A stretch of DNA of 64,000 nt from Bacillota bacterium (GCA_023397475.1 JAEWUD010000043.1:26744-90743), one strand, 5' to 3'. Positions 54,084-63,961 are shown, numbered from the stretch's first letter. The notes: generated from the sequence alone by a model not told the origin. Program-made: numbers and translations.

Positions 54084-54735
54084 GTGTGTTGTCCTCCGAA
54101 TTTCTGGCTTCCTCTCGCCGCAGGTTCTCCGCAAGAATGAGCCGGAAATCCTTCTCAATAAGACGGGAGATCAGATAAGCCGCAAGAGCAGGTACAAGAA
54201 GTAAACAGGGGGGGAAGAAGAACATCCCGGCACCCGACGCGCAAAGAATTAGTAAAATCCCGAGCGTATGAAGCGGGTGCATGGCGCAGAAAGTGAAGCT
54301 GTTCTTCAGTACGGTAAGCACCTTTGCCCGGAAACGGGCGTGATATGCGAAGGTATACGGCACCGTCAGGAGAATCGGAAGCAGAAGAGCGATCGAGATT
54401 TGCTTCATGATATCCGAACGCATGAATTCAACAGATCCGCCAAAGGCAAGGTAGATGTCGAAGGCAACAAATGAGCTATAGAGAAGATAGATGGACGAGA
54501 GAACGATTCCCTGACGAAGATTCTCGCGAAAAGAGTGCCAGAAATCTCGAAAGGGAGTCTCGGATTCCTTGTCGAAACGCTTGTAGATTGCATAGTATAG
54601 TGCCGACGTGGCCGGACCCGCGGTCAGAATCGGCAAAGAGAAAACGGCCCAAAGGACGCTCAGAAGCATCAGGTCGGCGAGTTTCTCTCCCAAGCGGAAG
54701 AGCGGGTTGGAAGTGAATTTCTCATGCGATGACAT
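54073..54735 (-). CDS. YesL-family membrane protein (DUF624)
   Basis: A 220-aa membrane protein with about five helices, beginning FRLGEKLADLMLLSVLWAVFSLPILTAGPATSALYY. That FSLPI-TAGPATSALYY segment is typical of DUF624 (YesL), which is found beside pectin and xylan ABC systems in Firmicutes. Its role is unknown. It is divergent from the esterase gene with operator-like site C between. Confidence 0.88.
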   Translation of the reverse strand: MSSHEKFTSNPLFRLGEKLADLMLLSVLWAVFSLPILTAGPATSALYYAIYKRFDKESETPFRDFWHSFRENLRQGIVLSSIYLLYSSFVAFDIYLAFGGSVEFMRSDIMKQISIALLLPILLTVPYTFAYHARFRAKVLTVLKNSFTFCAMHPLHTLGILLILCASGAGMFFFPPCLLLVPALAAYLISRLIEKDFRLILAENLRREEARNSEDNTHES

Positions 54736-54823
54736 TCTTTACCGTCTCACCTTTCTGCGGAGAACTTCTTTGTGCGTTGCCGTCAGTATAGTCCGCAAGG
54801 CATGCACTCGTCAACGACTATTG

Positions 54824-54839
54824 AACTAGTATGCTAGTT
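54824..54839. promoter_or_regulatory. Operator-like site C (perfect inverted repeat)
   Basis: AACTAG-TATG-CTAGTT is a perfect inverted repeat. It overlaps the -35 region of the esterase promoter at 54857 and could serve both divergent genes. Confidence 0.65.
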
Positions 54840-54856
54840 ATCGACGCAGGACGCTG

Positions 54857-54865
54857 TGCTATAAT
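54857..54865 (+). promoter_or_regulatory. Extended -10 of the esterase gene
   Basis: TGCTATAAT, a perfect -10 with TGn, 32 bp before the start at 54897. Confidence 0.7.
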
Positions 54866-54896
54866 GTTGAGAAAACTACACAGAGGTGCCAAGAAT

Positions 54897-56426
54897 ATGG
54901 GGACGCAAGTAGCAGGAATCTTCGCGGATGGAATGATTCTTCAGAGAGATCAGATCAATCAGATTTGGGGAACAGAAACGGCAAAGGATCACGTGACGGT
55001 AACACTGGACGGCAAGGTCTATTCGGTCGGCGTTGTGGGGCAGAGATTTCGCGTTACTTTGGATCCGCACGAAGCTGCGGGCGGACTCATACTTCGCGTT
55101 GAGGGTTCGGAAATCGTAGAGATTCGCGATGTCGCTTTCGGCGAGGTCTTCCTTCTTGCCGGACAATCGAACATGGAGCTTCCCGTCTGCCGCGTGTTGG
55201 ACGAGTCTGCCTCTGAGATCGCCGCGGCAAATGATCCTTTGATTCGACAATACCGCCTGACCCCACAGTACGTTTTTGGGGATGACATGGAGGCAGATCT
55301 TCCGTCTGCCCGTTGGACGGGAGCAATCCCCGGCGAGATCGACGAGATGAGTGCGGCGGGGTATTTTTTCGCGGTCAAGATGCGAGAACACCTGAAGGTC
55401 CCGATCGGACTGATTCTCAATGCGCAGGGCGGAGCTTCAATTGAGGCGTGGATGCCGGAGGCGTCACTCGGCGATTTCTGTGATTGTGAGAAGGAGCTCG
55501 CTGCGTTTCGCGCACCCGGAAGTCTCGAGACTTTCCTCGCGGAGAGGGAGAAGCGTATCGCAGTGTGGTATGCGGGAATTGAGGGCGAAGGCCGGGCGAA
55601 GATGGCAGAGGAAATACCGGAAACGGCAAAAGAAATTCTTCTTCCGCAGGTTTTCGAGGGGCCGGACGGTGATCCGTTCTCGGGCAGCATGTGGTTCTAT
55701 AAGGAGTTTACGCTGGAAGAGGTACCTGCGGGCGAGGGCTTACTCTATGCGGGCGAGCTGATTGACTCGGATGTGACCTACATTAACGGGGTGAAGGTCG
55801 GCGAGACGGGATATCGATATCCGCCGCGCAAGTATTTTTTCGACGCGGCAATTCTTCGGAAGGGCAAGAATCTGATCGCAATTCGACTTGTGACGGAGAA
55901 TGACTTCGGGGGATTCATCCCGGAACATCCTTATTATCTGGAAGTTGGAGCGCGGAGAATTGAGCTTAGCGGAACGTGGTTGTATGCGATGGAAAAGCGT
56001 GCGGCTACACGCGGAGTCGAGGGATTTCTCTCGCAGAAGTTGCCGTCGGGACTCTTCCGGGCCTCTATCCTGCCCTTGGTTGGACTGCGTTTTCGCGGTG
56101 CACTCTGGTATCAGGGAGAATCCAATGCGGGAGAGCCGGAGCGGTATGATGAGAAGTTCGCGATCATGGTTGCGAAGTGGCGCGAGGCGCTCGGGTTTGC
56201 GATTCCGATTGTCGCTGTCGAGCTTGCGGACTATCTGGACCCTCAGGCGGGCGCCGGAGAGGGATGGACGAGCATTCAAGAACAACAGCGTCGGGCACCG
56301 GAGACGGTCGCCGCGTGCGGCGTGGTGTCGGCTAAGGATCTCGGCGCGCCCTATGAACTTCATCCGCAGCGAAAAAAAGAACTTGGCGAACGATTGGCGA
56401 CAGAATGCTTGCGATTACTGTCGTAA
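54897..56426 (+). CDS. SASA-type carbohydrate acetylesterase
   Basis: A 509-aa esterase of the sialate O-acetylesterase/acetylxylan-esterase superfamily. The catalytic Ser is in LLAGQSNMELP; a later block is ALWYQGESNAGEPERY. A beta-sandwich insert lies between (residues about 250-370). There is no signal peptide, so it works on imported oligosaccharides. With GH115 and uxuAB in the same locus, removal of acetyl groups from aldouronic or xylo-oligosaccharides fits; sialic acid is less likely here. AGAGGTG precedes the ATG at 54897. Confidence 0.87.
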   Translation: MGTQVAGIFADGMILQRDQINQIWGTETAKDHVTVTLDGKVYSVGVVGQRFRVTLDPHEAAGGLILRVEGSEIVEIRDVAFGEVFLLAGQSNMELPVCRVLDESASEIAAANDPLIRQYRLTPQYVFGDDMEADLPSARWTGAIPGEIDEMSAAGYFFAVKMREHLKVPIGLILNAQGGASIEAWMPEASLGDFCDCEKELAAFRAPGSLETFLAEREKRIAVWYAGIEGEGRAKMAEEIPETAKEILLPQVFEGPDGDPFSGSMWFYKEFTLEEVPAGEGLLYAGELIDSDVTYINGVKVGETGYRYPPRKYFFDAAILRKGKNLIAIRLVTENDFGGFIPEHPYYLEVGARRIELSGTWLYAMEKRAATRGVEGFLSQKLPSGLFRASILPLVGLRFRGALWYQGESNAGEPERYDEKFAIMVAKWREALGFAIPIVAVELADYLDPQAGAGEGWTSIQEQQRRAPETVAACGVVSAKDLGAPYELHPQRKKELGERLATECLRLLS

Positions 56427-56509
56427 TTTCAAATAAAACGAACGATTCGGGCGGAATTTGAGCAATTCTATACTTAGGAAGATCCGTTTCTTTCTTCAAT
56501 GCATTGACC

Positions 56510-56560
56510 GGGGCTGTTGCAAAATGAACGTAAATGTTCAGGATGTAACAGCCCCTTTTC
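56510..56560 (+). terminator. Terminator after the esterase gene
   Basis: GGGGCTGTT at 56510-56518 with AACAGCCCC at 56547-56555, an inner hairpin TGAAC/GTTCA and a TTTT run. The GGGGCTGTTGCAAAATG string is also like ends of some insertion sequences, but no transposase is present. Confidence 0.75.
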
Positions 56561-56768
56561 TTGCAAGAAACTGAAATGAGCGCCACCTGCCGGGCTGATT
56601 TCTATACTACCTCGGAGTGTCGGAGACGAGATCTGCCTATTATGGCGGAGCACCGAGTCGCGGCGCGACCCTTCATCCGTGCCGGACCGCCGGCGTTCCT
56701 TCACATTTCAACAGCCGGATTTTTTGTGCAAATTGATCACTGTTTCTTCGAATCAGCAGATTTTTCCA
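56561..56768. other. Intergenic region between esterase and importer genes
   Basis: No supported gene. A weak hairpin (CCGGC at 56690 with GCCGG at 56714) is followed by ATTTTTT and may be a second terminator. The short open frames on both strands lack ribosome binding sites. Confidence 0.4.
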
Positions 56769-56826
56769 TTGACAGAGCACAGAAGTGGTGATAATCTGTG
56801 GCTAATAGTCAACTAGCATGCAAGTA
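56769..56826 (+). promoter_or_regulatory. Importer promoter with operator-like site D
   Basis: TTGACA at 56769-56774 and GATAAT at 56790-56795 (15-bp spacer) or TAATCT at 56792 (17-bp). Downstream, AACTAGCATGCAAGTA at 56811-56826 has a complete left half of the AACTAG/CTAGTT motif and a weaker right half, placed just after the likely start of transcription. Confidence 0.55.
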
Positions 56827-56926
56827 TGGAAACAAGCCGCAGATGACTTTTTCGAAGGTCAGAAGCAAGCGGAATCCATCACAAAGCATGGTGGCAGACA
56901 AGGAGTCATTCGAGGGAGAACAGCTG

Positions 56927-57922
56927 ATGGGTATGAGCGATGGTTCGGGCGCGGGTAAGCTCGGCGCCGAGGGAACAAAGATTCTGAAGCCGGAGGAGAT
57001 CGGTCTTCGCAAGAAGAACCGGTTCGGAAAGCATATGAGCCAGAACTGGCAGCTCTATGCTCTTCTTATTCTTCCTGTTATTTTCTATCTGGTTATCCGA
57101 TATGTTCCGATGCTCGGAAACATTATCGCGTTCCGCAAGTATCGTGGCGGAGGAAGTATCCTCGGAGATGAATGGACCGGTTTTCGGTATTTTAATCAGT
57201 TTATAAAGGACAAGTCCTTCTGGAGAGCATTCGTAAATACACTTATTCTGAATATCTCCTATCTGGCGTTTCGGTTTCCTTTGACACTTCTCTTCGCTCT
57301 TCTTCTGAATGAGGTTCGCCAGCTGCGCTGGAAGAAGTTCGTACAGACGGTCTCCTATCTACCGCACTTCATGTCGATGGTCATTGTCGCAGGTATGCTT
57401 CGAGAGCTGCTTTCCGCAAATGGCCCGATTAATCACCTCATCGAATCTCTTGGGATGGAATCGATCACCTTCCTCTCAACGGCCGAATGGTTCCCGACCA
57501 TCTTCGTCTCTTCCGGTCTCTGGCAGAATCTCGGCTGGGGTACGATCCTCTATCTTGCTGCGATGGCGAACATCAACCCTTCTCTGTATGAGGCGGCGGC
57601 TGTTGACGGAGCCGGTCATTTCCAACGCGTTCTCAACGTCACAATACCCTGTATCCTACCGACGATCACGACTCTCCTGATTCTCGACTTCGGAGGCCTT
57701 GTCGGATCCGGAGCATCCTTCGAGAAGGTCTATCTTCTGTATAATCCGATGATCTACGATTCTGCGGACATCGTATCGACGTATGTTTTCCGCATGGGTA
57801 TCGATTCGGGAAACTACAGTTACAGTACGGCTGTCGGCCTGTTCGAAGGTCTGATTAATCTGACCATGTTGTCCATAGCCAATTTCACATCGAAAAAACT
57901 GACAAACAGTGGACTGTGGTAA
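56927..57922 (+). CDS. ABC aldouronate/oligosaccharide importer permease (LplB type)
   Basis: A 331-aa protein with six helices and an EAA loop EAAAVDGAGHFQRVLNVTIPCI. The tail TSKKLTNSGLW is typical of LplB-like permeases, which import uronate-bearing or large oligosaccharides. The open frame begins at 56798, but GGGAG lies 8 bases before the ATG at 56927, so I prefer that. No ATPase gene is in the locus. Confidence 0.9.
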   Translation: MGMSDGSGAGKLGAEGTKILKPEEIGLRKKNRFGKHMSQNWQLYALLILPVIFYLVIRYVPMLGNIIAFRKYRGGGSILGDEWTGFRYFNQFIKDKSFWRAFVNTLILNISYLAFRFPLTLLFALLLNEVRQLRWKKFVQTVSYLPHFMSMVIVAGMLRELLSANGPINHLIESLGMESITFLSTAEWFPTIFVSSGLWQNLGWGTILYLAAMANINPSLYEAAAVDGAGHFQRVLNVTIPCILPTITTLLILDFGGLVGSGASFEKVYLLYNPMIYDSADIVSTYVFRMGIDSGNYSYSTAVGLFEGLINLTMLSIANFTSKKLTNSGLW

Positions 57923-57936
57923 AGGTGGGAATGAAG

Positions 57937-58983
57937 ATGAATGACAATCAACATAAGGTGGATATGGAGAAGGACGCCGAGTTGAAGGGCGGAGCGGCAT
58001 CCGCACGCGACAGTGCGAAACGCTATCAGGAAGGTTTCGTCGGAAAGAAAACCTACGAAACCGGACTGGGTGTGTATAAGTCTGCGGCAGATATCAAGCT
58101 ACGTACAACCAAGATGAAGGAGTCGACGCGGTATCGAGTCTTTCAGGTTCTTAACGTAATTTTCATGGTGATCATTTCGGCGGTTACACTCTATCCTTTC
58201 CTCTATCTGGTCGCACAGTCTTTCTCGTCCGAGGCGGCGATCATCAAGGGTGAAGTTGGAATCATACCAATCGGGTTCAACATAACGACGTATCTCTCGG
58301 TGTTGGCGAAGGGTGATTTCACAAACAGTTACAAGAACACGATTATCTATACGATCGTCGGAACGATTGCTTCTCTGGTGATGAGCTCCTTCATGGCATA
58401 TCCGCTGTCGAAGTCTCACCTCAAGGCGAACAAGTTCTTAACTCCGTTCATTATCTTCACGATGTATTTCGGCGGAGGATTGATCCCAACCTATGTTCTC
58501 ATGGTGAATCTCGGATTGAAGAACAATATCGGAGGATTTGTCATCCCGGCGCTGATCAGTACGTACTACGTCATCCTGATGAAATCCTTCTTTGCCGGTA
58601 CGCCCAAGGAGCTGGAGGAAGCCGGAGAGATTGACGGATTAAGTAAGTTCGGAGTTTTTACACGTATTGTTCTTCCGCTTTCGAAGCCGATTCTCGCTAC
58701 GATGACCCTCTTCTACGCCGTCGGATACTGGAATAACTGGTTCAATGCACGTCTGTACCTGCAGGAACGATCCAGTTGGCCCGTCGCTTACTACCTGCAG
58801 ACCTTGATCGCGGGAGCGACGACGACGGCAGATCCCGGTGTGGCGAATGCAGATACACAACAGATAGCCGCGAACATCCGGTCATGCTCGATGATTCTGA
58901 TGATCATCCCGATCGTGCTGATTTATCCGGTTGTCCAGAAGTACTACGTACAGGGAATGATGCTTGGCGGCGTCAAGGAATAA
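57937..58983 (+). CDS. ABC aldouronate/oligosaccharide importer permease (YtcP type)
   Basis: A 348-aa partner permease. A charged N-terminal region of about 65 residues is longer than usual. The helices start near FQVLNVIFMVIISAV. The EAA loop is LEEAGEIDGLSKFGVFTRIVLPLSKP, and the end YYVQGMMLGGVKE matches YtcP. I start at 57937, 8 bases after AAGGTGG; ATG 57931 is only 2 bases from it. Confidence 0.92.
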   Translation: MNDNQHKVDMEKDAELKGGAASARDSAKRYQEGFVGKKTYETGLGVYKSAADIKLRTTKMKESTRYRVFQVLNVIFMVIISAVTLYPFLYLVAQSFSSEAAIIKGEVGIIPIGFNITTYLSVLAKGDFTNSYKNTIIYTIVGTIASLVMSSFMAYPLSKSHLKANKFLTPFIIFTMYFGGGLIPTYVLMVNLGLKNNIGGFVIPALISTYYVILMKSFFAGTPKELEEAGEIDGLSKFGVFTRIVLPLSKPILATMTLFYAVGYWNNWFNARLYLQERSSWPVAYYLQTLIAGATTTADPGVANADTQQIAANIRSCSMILMIIPIVLIYPVVQKYYVQGMMLGGVKE

Positions 58984-59079
58984 GACGCCAATCGAAAAGA
59001 ATGTAACCGGAGTCACGCAATGAAGGGTGTGTGTGCCGGTGCAGATAGCAATGAAGTTAACACGCAGGAGGTAAGGTTA

Positions 59080-60828
59080 ATGAAAAAGAAGCTATTGAGC
59101 GCAGCCCTTGCCGCGATGATGCTACTCAGCGTAGCCGCATGCGGTACAACACAGCCCACTGAATCCACCACAGCCGGAACCGCCAAGGCGACGGATGCGG
59201 CGGTGACGACGGCAGCCCCTACGGAAGCGGACCTTCCGTATGATTTCGGCCTCGACGCAACATTCCATTCTGACGAGCCGGTCAATTATTCGATGTATTT
59301 CAGCGATGCCAGCTGGTACCCGATGGTTGACACATGGAAGACCGAGGGTGTTTTCGCGAAGATCACCGAGCTTACGAATGTAACGCTCGATATCACTTCG
59401 TATGACAGCTCCACGTACATGGACAGCGTCACGCTGGACATCAACGCCGGTGCCTCCAAGTACATTGTCCCCAAGATCTATGACGAGTCCGCATTCATCG
59501 ACGGCGGTGCCGTTGTCGCGGTTTCTGATTACGTGCAGTACATGCCGTACTATCAGAATTTCGTCGAGACCTACAGCATGCAGCCTGAACTCGACTCCAT
59601 CACGCGTGCCGACGGCAAGTACTATCGTCTGCCCGGTATGCATGAGGCTCCCATTCAGGATTACACGCTCCTGATCCGCGAAGATATCTTCAAGGCTGCC
59701 GGATATGATATCCCGTCGCTCGAGAAGGATTGGACGTGGAATGATCTTTGCGACATCCTTGTCGGCGTAAAGGCCTACATGGTTGAGCAGGGAATGTGTG
59801 AAGAGGATGATTACATCTGGTCTGACCTCTGGTGCGGATCTGAATCCGGTCAGGGCAACGGCGGTAACCTCCTCAAATTGATCGGCGCGTCCTATGGCGT
59901 CACGGCCGGTTGGGGAATCGAAGACGGAATGAAGTATGACTCCGCAACGGATTCCTGGTATTTCTCTCCGATCACAGAAGATTACAAGGAGTTTGTCACA
60001 GTTGCGAACCGCTTCATCAAGGAAGGCATCCTTGATCCTGAGACCTTCACACAGGAAGATGCGACAGCTACGGCGAAGTTCTACAACGGCGAGACAGTTA
60101 TAATCAGCGTTAACCGCGGACAGTATGCAACCTTCACGGACAGCCTCAAGGAGATCCAGAAGGATATCAATCCGGATGCTTCCACCTATGTTACGGTTTA
60201 TCCGCAGGGATCCAAGGATTATGTTGCCACCAACTCCCGTCTTGAGAACGGCGTCATGATCTCCAAGAACGCTCTTGACGATCTCGGTGAAGAGGGCTTC
60301 ATCCAGATGATGCGCTTTGTCGACTGGCTCTGGTATTCTCCCGAAGCTTACACACTCATTAAGTGGGGCATCGAGGGTGAGACCTTCGAGTATGTGACCA
60401 ATGATGCAGGCGAGACCGTTAAGGCTCTCCTTCCCGGCTTCAAGTGCGGTGGTCTCGGAATCTCCGGTGCGGAAGAAGATGTCGACATTCGTCTTCAGTG
60501 GGGATATGCCGGCGGAAACTTCTGGTATGGTCACACAACAGCGGAAAACACCGATAACTTCATCCCGGTCATCCGCGATTTCGTGAACCGTACAAGAGAG
60601 TACAGATCGTATGAGCCTCTTGAGCCCGGTGTTCGTACTTCGGAAGAGCAGAACGAGCAGCTGAACCTCTGGAAGACACCGTTGATCGACAACGTCAACG
60701 CATGGACGCTCAGTTTCGTCACAGGCCAGAAAGACATCGCTACCCAGTGGGAAGAGTATGTTGCTTCTTGCCAGGGCCTGAGCTGCGAAGATATGGTCGC
60801 TCTGTATAACGAGGCCTACAAGCAGTAA
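59080..60828 (+). CDS. ABC importer lipoprotein solute-binding protein (LplA-like)
   Basis: A 582-aa lipoprotein. The signal peptide ends with lipobox LSVAAC. Its size and context with LplB/YtcP permeases place it in the large binding proteins for uronate oligosaccharides. AGGAGGT precedes the ATG at 59080. A long open frame runs on the opposite strand through this gene and into the next; I treat it as a codon-usage shadow. Confidence 0.93.
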   Translation: MKKKLLSAALAAMMLLSVAACGTTQPTESTTAGTAKATDAAVTTAAPTEADLPYDFGLDATFHSDEPVNYSMYFSDASWYPMVDTWKTEGVFAKITELTNVTLDITSYDSSTYMDSVTLDINAGASKYIVPKIYDESAFIDGGAVVAVSDYVQYMPYYQNFVETYSMQPELDSITRADGKYYRLPGMHEAPIQDYTLLIREDIFKAAGYDIPSLEKDWTWNDLCDILVGVKAYMVEQGMCEEDDYIWSDLWCGSESGQGNGGNLLKLIGASYGVTAGWGIEDGMKYDSATDSWYFSPITEDYKEFVTVANRFIKEGILDPETFTQEDATATAKFYNGETVIISVNRGQYATFTDSLKEIQKDINPDASTYVTVYPQGSKDYVATNSRLENGVMISKNALDDLGEEGFIQMMRFVDWLWYSPEAYTLIKWGIEGETFEYVTNDAGETVKALLPGFKCGGLGISGAEEDVDIRLQWGYAGGNFWYGHTTAENTDNFIPVIRDFVNRTREYRSYEPLEPGVRTSEEQNEQLNLWKTPLIDNVNAWTLSFVTGQKDIATQWEEYVASCQGLSCEDMVALYNEAYKQ

Positions 60829-60886
60829 AGAAAAACATGCTAGAATAAGAACGGGAAACCGTACAGTATGGAGGGGGTTCTCAGCG

Positions 60887-63793
60887 ATGGGCACCCCTTC
60901 TTCCTGTTCGGATGAAATGGGAGATGTAGATATGGATGAGATGATTTTGGCAGCTACCGGCAAGAAGACCGTGATCGCGGTCGACCGCAGAAACTCTGGT
61001 CTCTCGAGGATCGCCTCATATGTTGCACGGGATTTTCGGGCGATAACGGGAAACCGCCCTTGCGATATCCGCGTGGCGGGATCAGAGGATCCGGATAACG
61101 GTGCGTCGGCGAATGCCGATGTGGTCATCGTCGCGGGTATTCTCGGAGACGAAGGATTCATTGATCGCCTCGTCCGCAACGGCGCGATTGAGGGTAAGGC
61201 ACTGGAAGGGAAACGGGAGAGCTTCCTCTGTACAGTGTTGCCGCGAAAAGGTCGGGAGATCATCGTTGTCGCGGGAAGTGATTTGGTCGGAGCGGAGTAC
61301 GGCCTGTTGCGCTTGTCGGAATTAGCCGGCGTGTCGCCCTGGCAGTACTGGGCAGATGTTACCGTCACAAAACGCGAGAAAGTCACCGTCTTGCGCGAAG
61401 ATTTGGACTATCAATCTCCGGAGCCGTCGGTTCGGTTACGCGGATTTTTCCTGAATGACGAATGGCCTTCTCTGGGAAATTGGGTTCATACGACATTCGG
61501 CGGATTCAACGAGAACTTTTACGAGACCGTTTTCGAGCTTCTGCTTCGCCTCAAAGGGAACTTCCTGTGGCCGGCAATGTGGACGGGCGTGTTCAGTGAG
61601 GACGGACGGGCGTATCCGACTGCTTCTGCGGAGTTAGCGACGCAGCTCGGCATCACGATGGGAACAAGCCATCATGAGCCGCTTTTTCGCGCAGGAGAGG
61701 AATTCTCTCATCTGTGTACCGATTCTAATGAGATCGGCTATGGCAAGGATTGGAGCTATTACAGCAACGAACGCGGACTCTACGATTTCTGGAGTGACGG
61801 GGTCGCGCGCAATAAGGATTACAAATCGCTTGTCACGATCGGCATGCGCGGCGAGCGCGACAGTAAGATCCTCGGAGAGAATGCGACGCTCGGCGACAAT
61901 ATTGAACTGTTGAAGAAGACGATCCGGGACCAGAAGAAGATCCTGAGAGATGGAGGGCTTCCCGACGCACAGAAAGTTCTCGCGCTCTACAAAGAAGTCG
62001 AGGACTATTATTACGGAGACAGTAAGACGGAGGGGCTCGCAACGTGGGAAGAACTCGACGATGTGATGCTTCTGTTGTCTGACGATAATTTCGGGAACCT
62101 GCGGACGTTGCCAACCGCAGCGAACCGTGATCGCAAGGCCGGCTGGGGAATCTATTATCACTTCGATTATCACGGCGGACCGATCTCCTACGAATGGGTG
62201 AACTCGACGCCGATCACGAAGGCCTGGGAACAGCTCACCTCGGCATATGCCTACGGGATTAAAGACCTCTGGGTTGTGAACGTCGGCGACCTGCGACCGG
62301 TAGAACTGCCGTTGTCGTACTTCCTGTCGCTGGCATATGATTTCGGGAAATGGAGCGAGCCGAACCGGACGCGAGAATTCCTTGCCGCATGGACGCGCCA
62401 ACAGTTCGCGCCGGCTTGCGATGAGGCGATATGTGAGAAGATCGAAGCGATCCTTGACGCATACACGCGGATGAACGGCGACCGGCGGCCGGAGGCGACG
62501 CATCCGGATACGTTTGATTTCGGTGCGGATCGCGAAGCTTTTCGAGAGTTGGATCGGGCGTCGTCAATAGAGGCACGCGTCGAAGAGATTCGCTCGTTCA
62601 TTCCGGAAGAGAGACGCGACGCATTCTACGGACTTGTCGAATTTCCCGCCATGGCCTCGGCAAATCTTCGACGCATGATGATTCTCACCGGATGGTGGGA
62701 GAAACTTTACGCATGGAAGGCGAGTTACGCCGACGTGATTCGGGAGAGAATTCTCTCTTGTGTTGTGACGGACAAGGAACTGGTTCGTCGATATAACGAG
62801 GAGATGTCCGGCGGCAAGTGGCGGCATGAGATGTCGTCGAAGCATGTGAACTTCCAGGCCTGGAACGATGAGGGCTCGGAGTATCCCGCACCGGTCGAAC
62901 TGCCGGAGACCACAGGGGACGGAGAACTTCTCGTTGTCGTGGAGGGGAGAGATCCGATCACGGAGGGTGAGGCAGAGATGACGCCGTTCTCCTCCAGTGA
63001 AGAGACGGTTCGTGAGATTCTCCTCCTAACAACTTGTGGAGAATTGCCGCCGGTTGAGATGGTGGCATCGGAGGACTGGATTCTCTTGCCGGAGAACAAG
63101 GATGGGCCGGCTGCGTCGCGGATCGAGGTTCGAGTCGACGCTACGGCAATCACGGAAAATCGACAAGGATTCGTGATCCTTCGCGCGGGTGACCGGGAGA
63201 TTCGCGTTCGCGTGAAGGCGGTTGCCGCGAGAAAAACGGCACTCGCTCCGGGTGAATTCGCGGAGTCTGTGGGCGTGCTCTCGATACCGGCAGATGCATA
63301 CGCGGTCATGCGCGAAAAGAACGGCGCCTCGTGGGTCCGGATTGCTGATTACGGCAAGAACGGCGTCGCGATGAAATCCTATCCCTGGGCGATATCTTAT
63401 GAGAATGCCGGGGAAGGACCGGAGCTCGAGTACCACTTCCATGTGAGTAATGGCGGAGACTATACCGTGACGCTCTTTATTGCCCCGACGAATAATCCCG
63501 TGAAGAACCGGGGGCTGCGGACTGCGATCCGCGTCGATGACGAGGCACCGGTGACTCTCGATACACTGCCGGAGCGTTTCGCGGCCGGAGATACAGATGA
63601 TGCCGACTGGTGTCAGTACGTTCTCGACAACGGCCGGAGGATTCACGTCCCGATTACGCTGGCGGAGGGTTCCCATCGACTGGCCGTGCTGGCGGTTGAC
63701 GCGGGCGTTGTCCTGCAGAAGATTGAGATAGCCAAGGAGACATCGACGAGCTTCTATGGGTATCCCTTCACGTACGATAAGAAAGAGAACTGA
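60887..63793 (+). CDS. Glycoside hydrolase family 115 (xylan alpha-1,2-glucuronidase)
   Basis: A 968-aa GH115-type enzyme without a signal peptide. Family features include the early block FFLNDEWPSLGNWVHTTFGG, then LLRLKGNFLWPAMWTGVF, GTSHHEPLF and NVGDLRPVELPLSYFLSLAYDF. GH115 releases (4-O-methyl-)glucuronic acid from xylan fragments, giving the substrate for uxuB/uxuA. Starts at 60887, 60920 and 60935 are possible; GGAGGGGG suits 60887. A C-terminal beta domain ends near residue 960. Confidence 0.9.
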   Translation: MGTPSSCSDEMGDVDMDEMILAATGKKTVIAVDRRNSGLSRIASYVARDFRAITGNRPCDIRVAGSEDPDNGASANADVVIVAGILGDEGFIDRLVRNGAIEGKALEGKRESFLCTVLPRKGREIIVVAGSDLVGAEYGLLRLSELAGVSPWQYWADVTVTKREKVTVLREDLDYQSPEPSVRLRGFFLNDEWPSLGNWVHTTFGGFNENFYETVFELLLRLKGNFLWPAMWTGVFSEDGRAYPTASAELATQLGITMGTSHHEPLFRAGEEFSHLCTDSNEIGYGKDWSYYSNERGLYDFWSDGVARNKDYKSLVTIGMRGERDSKILGENATLGDNIELLKKTIRDQKKILRDGGLPDAQKVLALYKEVEDYYYGDSKTEGLATWEELDDVMLLLSDDNFGNLRTLPTAANRDRKAGWGIYYHFDYHGGPISYEWVNSTPITKAWEQLTSAYAYGIKDLWVVNVGDLRPVELPLSYFLSLAYDFGKWSEPNRTREFLAAWTRQQFAPACDEAICEKIEAILDAYTRMNGDRRPEATHPDTFDFGADREAFRELDRASSIEARVEEIRSFIPEERRDAFYGLVEFPAMASANLRRMMILTGWWEKLYAWKASYADVIRERILSCVVTDKELVRRYNEEMSGGKWRHEMSSKHVNFQAWNDEGSEYPAPVELPETTGDGELLVVVEGRDPITEGEAEMTPFSSSEETVREILLLTTCGELPPVEMVASEDWILLPENKDGPAASRIEVRVDATAITENRQGFVILRAGDREIRVRVKAVAARKTALAPGEFAESVGVLSIPADAYAVMREKNGASWVRIADYGKNGVAMKSYPWAISYENAGEGPELEYHFHVSNGGDYTVTLFIAPTNNPVKNRGLRTAIRVDDEAPVTLDTLPERFAAGDTDDADWCQYVLDNGRRIHVPITLAEGSHRLAVLAVDAGVVLQKIEIAKETSTSFYGYPFTYDKKEN

Positions 63794-63831
63794 GAGGCGG
63801 GCGTGGTCGCGCCTCTTCACACGAGACTCCC

Positions 63832-63870
63832 GGCGCGGGATTCTGATTGAACTTTTATGGGCGAAATGGG
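63832..63870. repeat. Direct repeat copy 1 (period 130 bp)
   Basis: The stretch GATTCTGATTGAACTTTTAT with its flanks recurs at 63962, 130 bp on. The end of each copy enters a hairpin arm (TATGGGCGAAA). Confidence 0.8.
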
Positions 63871-63894
63871 CTGCAACCCCCGGTTTCGCCCATA
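63856..63894. repeat. Hairpin 1, arm TATGGGCGAAA
   Basis: An 11-bp perfect stem (63856-63866 with 63884-63894) encloses a 17-nt loop TGGGCTGCAACCCCCGG. Confidence 0.85.
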
Positions 63895-63910
63895 CTCATA
63901 GCCGGACCTG

Positions 63911-63949
63911 TATGGGCGAAAAGGACCGATGACCTTGATTTCGCCCATA
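63911..63949. repeat. Hairpin 2, same arms, different loop
   Basis: The same 11-bp arms (63911-63921 with 63939-63949) enclose another 17-nt loop, AGGACCGATGACCTTGA. Arms are identical to hairpin 1; loops are unrelated. Confidence 0.85.
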
Positions 63950-63961
63950 ACTCCTCTCCCT

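Noticed and set aside
56510..56560. Insertion-sequence end (GGGGCTGTTGCAAAATG)
   Set aside because: Only a hairpin with a T-run is present; no transposase or second end was found.
56474..56704. A short minus-strand frame in the esterase-importer gap, with a Cys-rich end
   Set aside because: It covers the terminator hairpin; no start signal and no family likeness.
59122..61386. A 754-codon open frame on the minus strand across the binding-protein and GH115 genes
   Set aside because: It mirrors two well-supported plus-strand genes, has no recognisable domain and no ribosome binding site; codon bias explains it.
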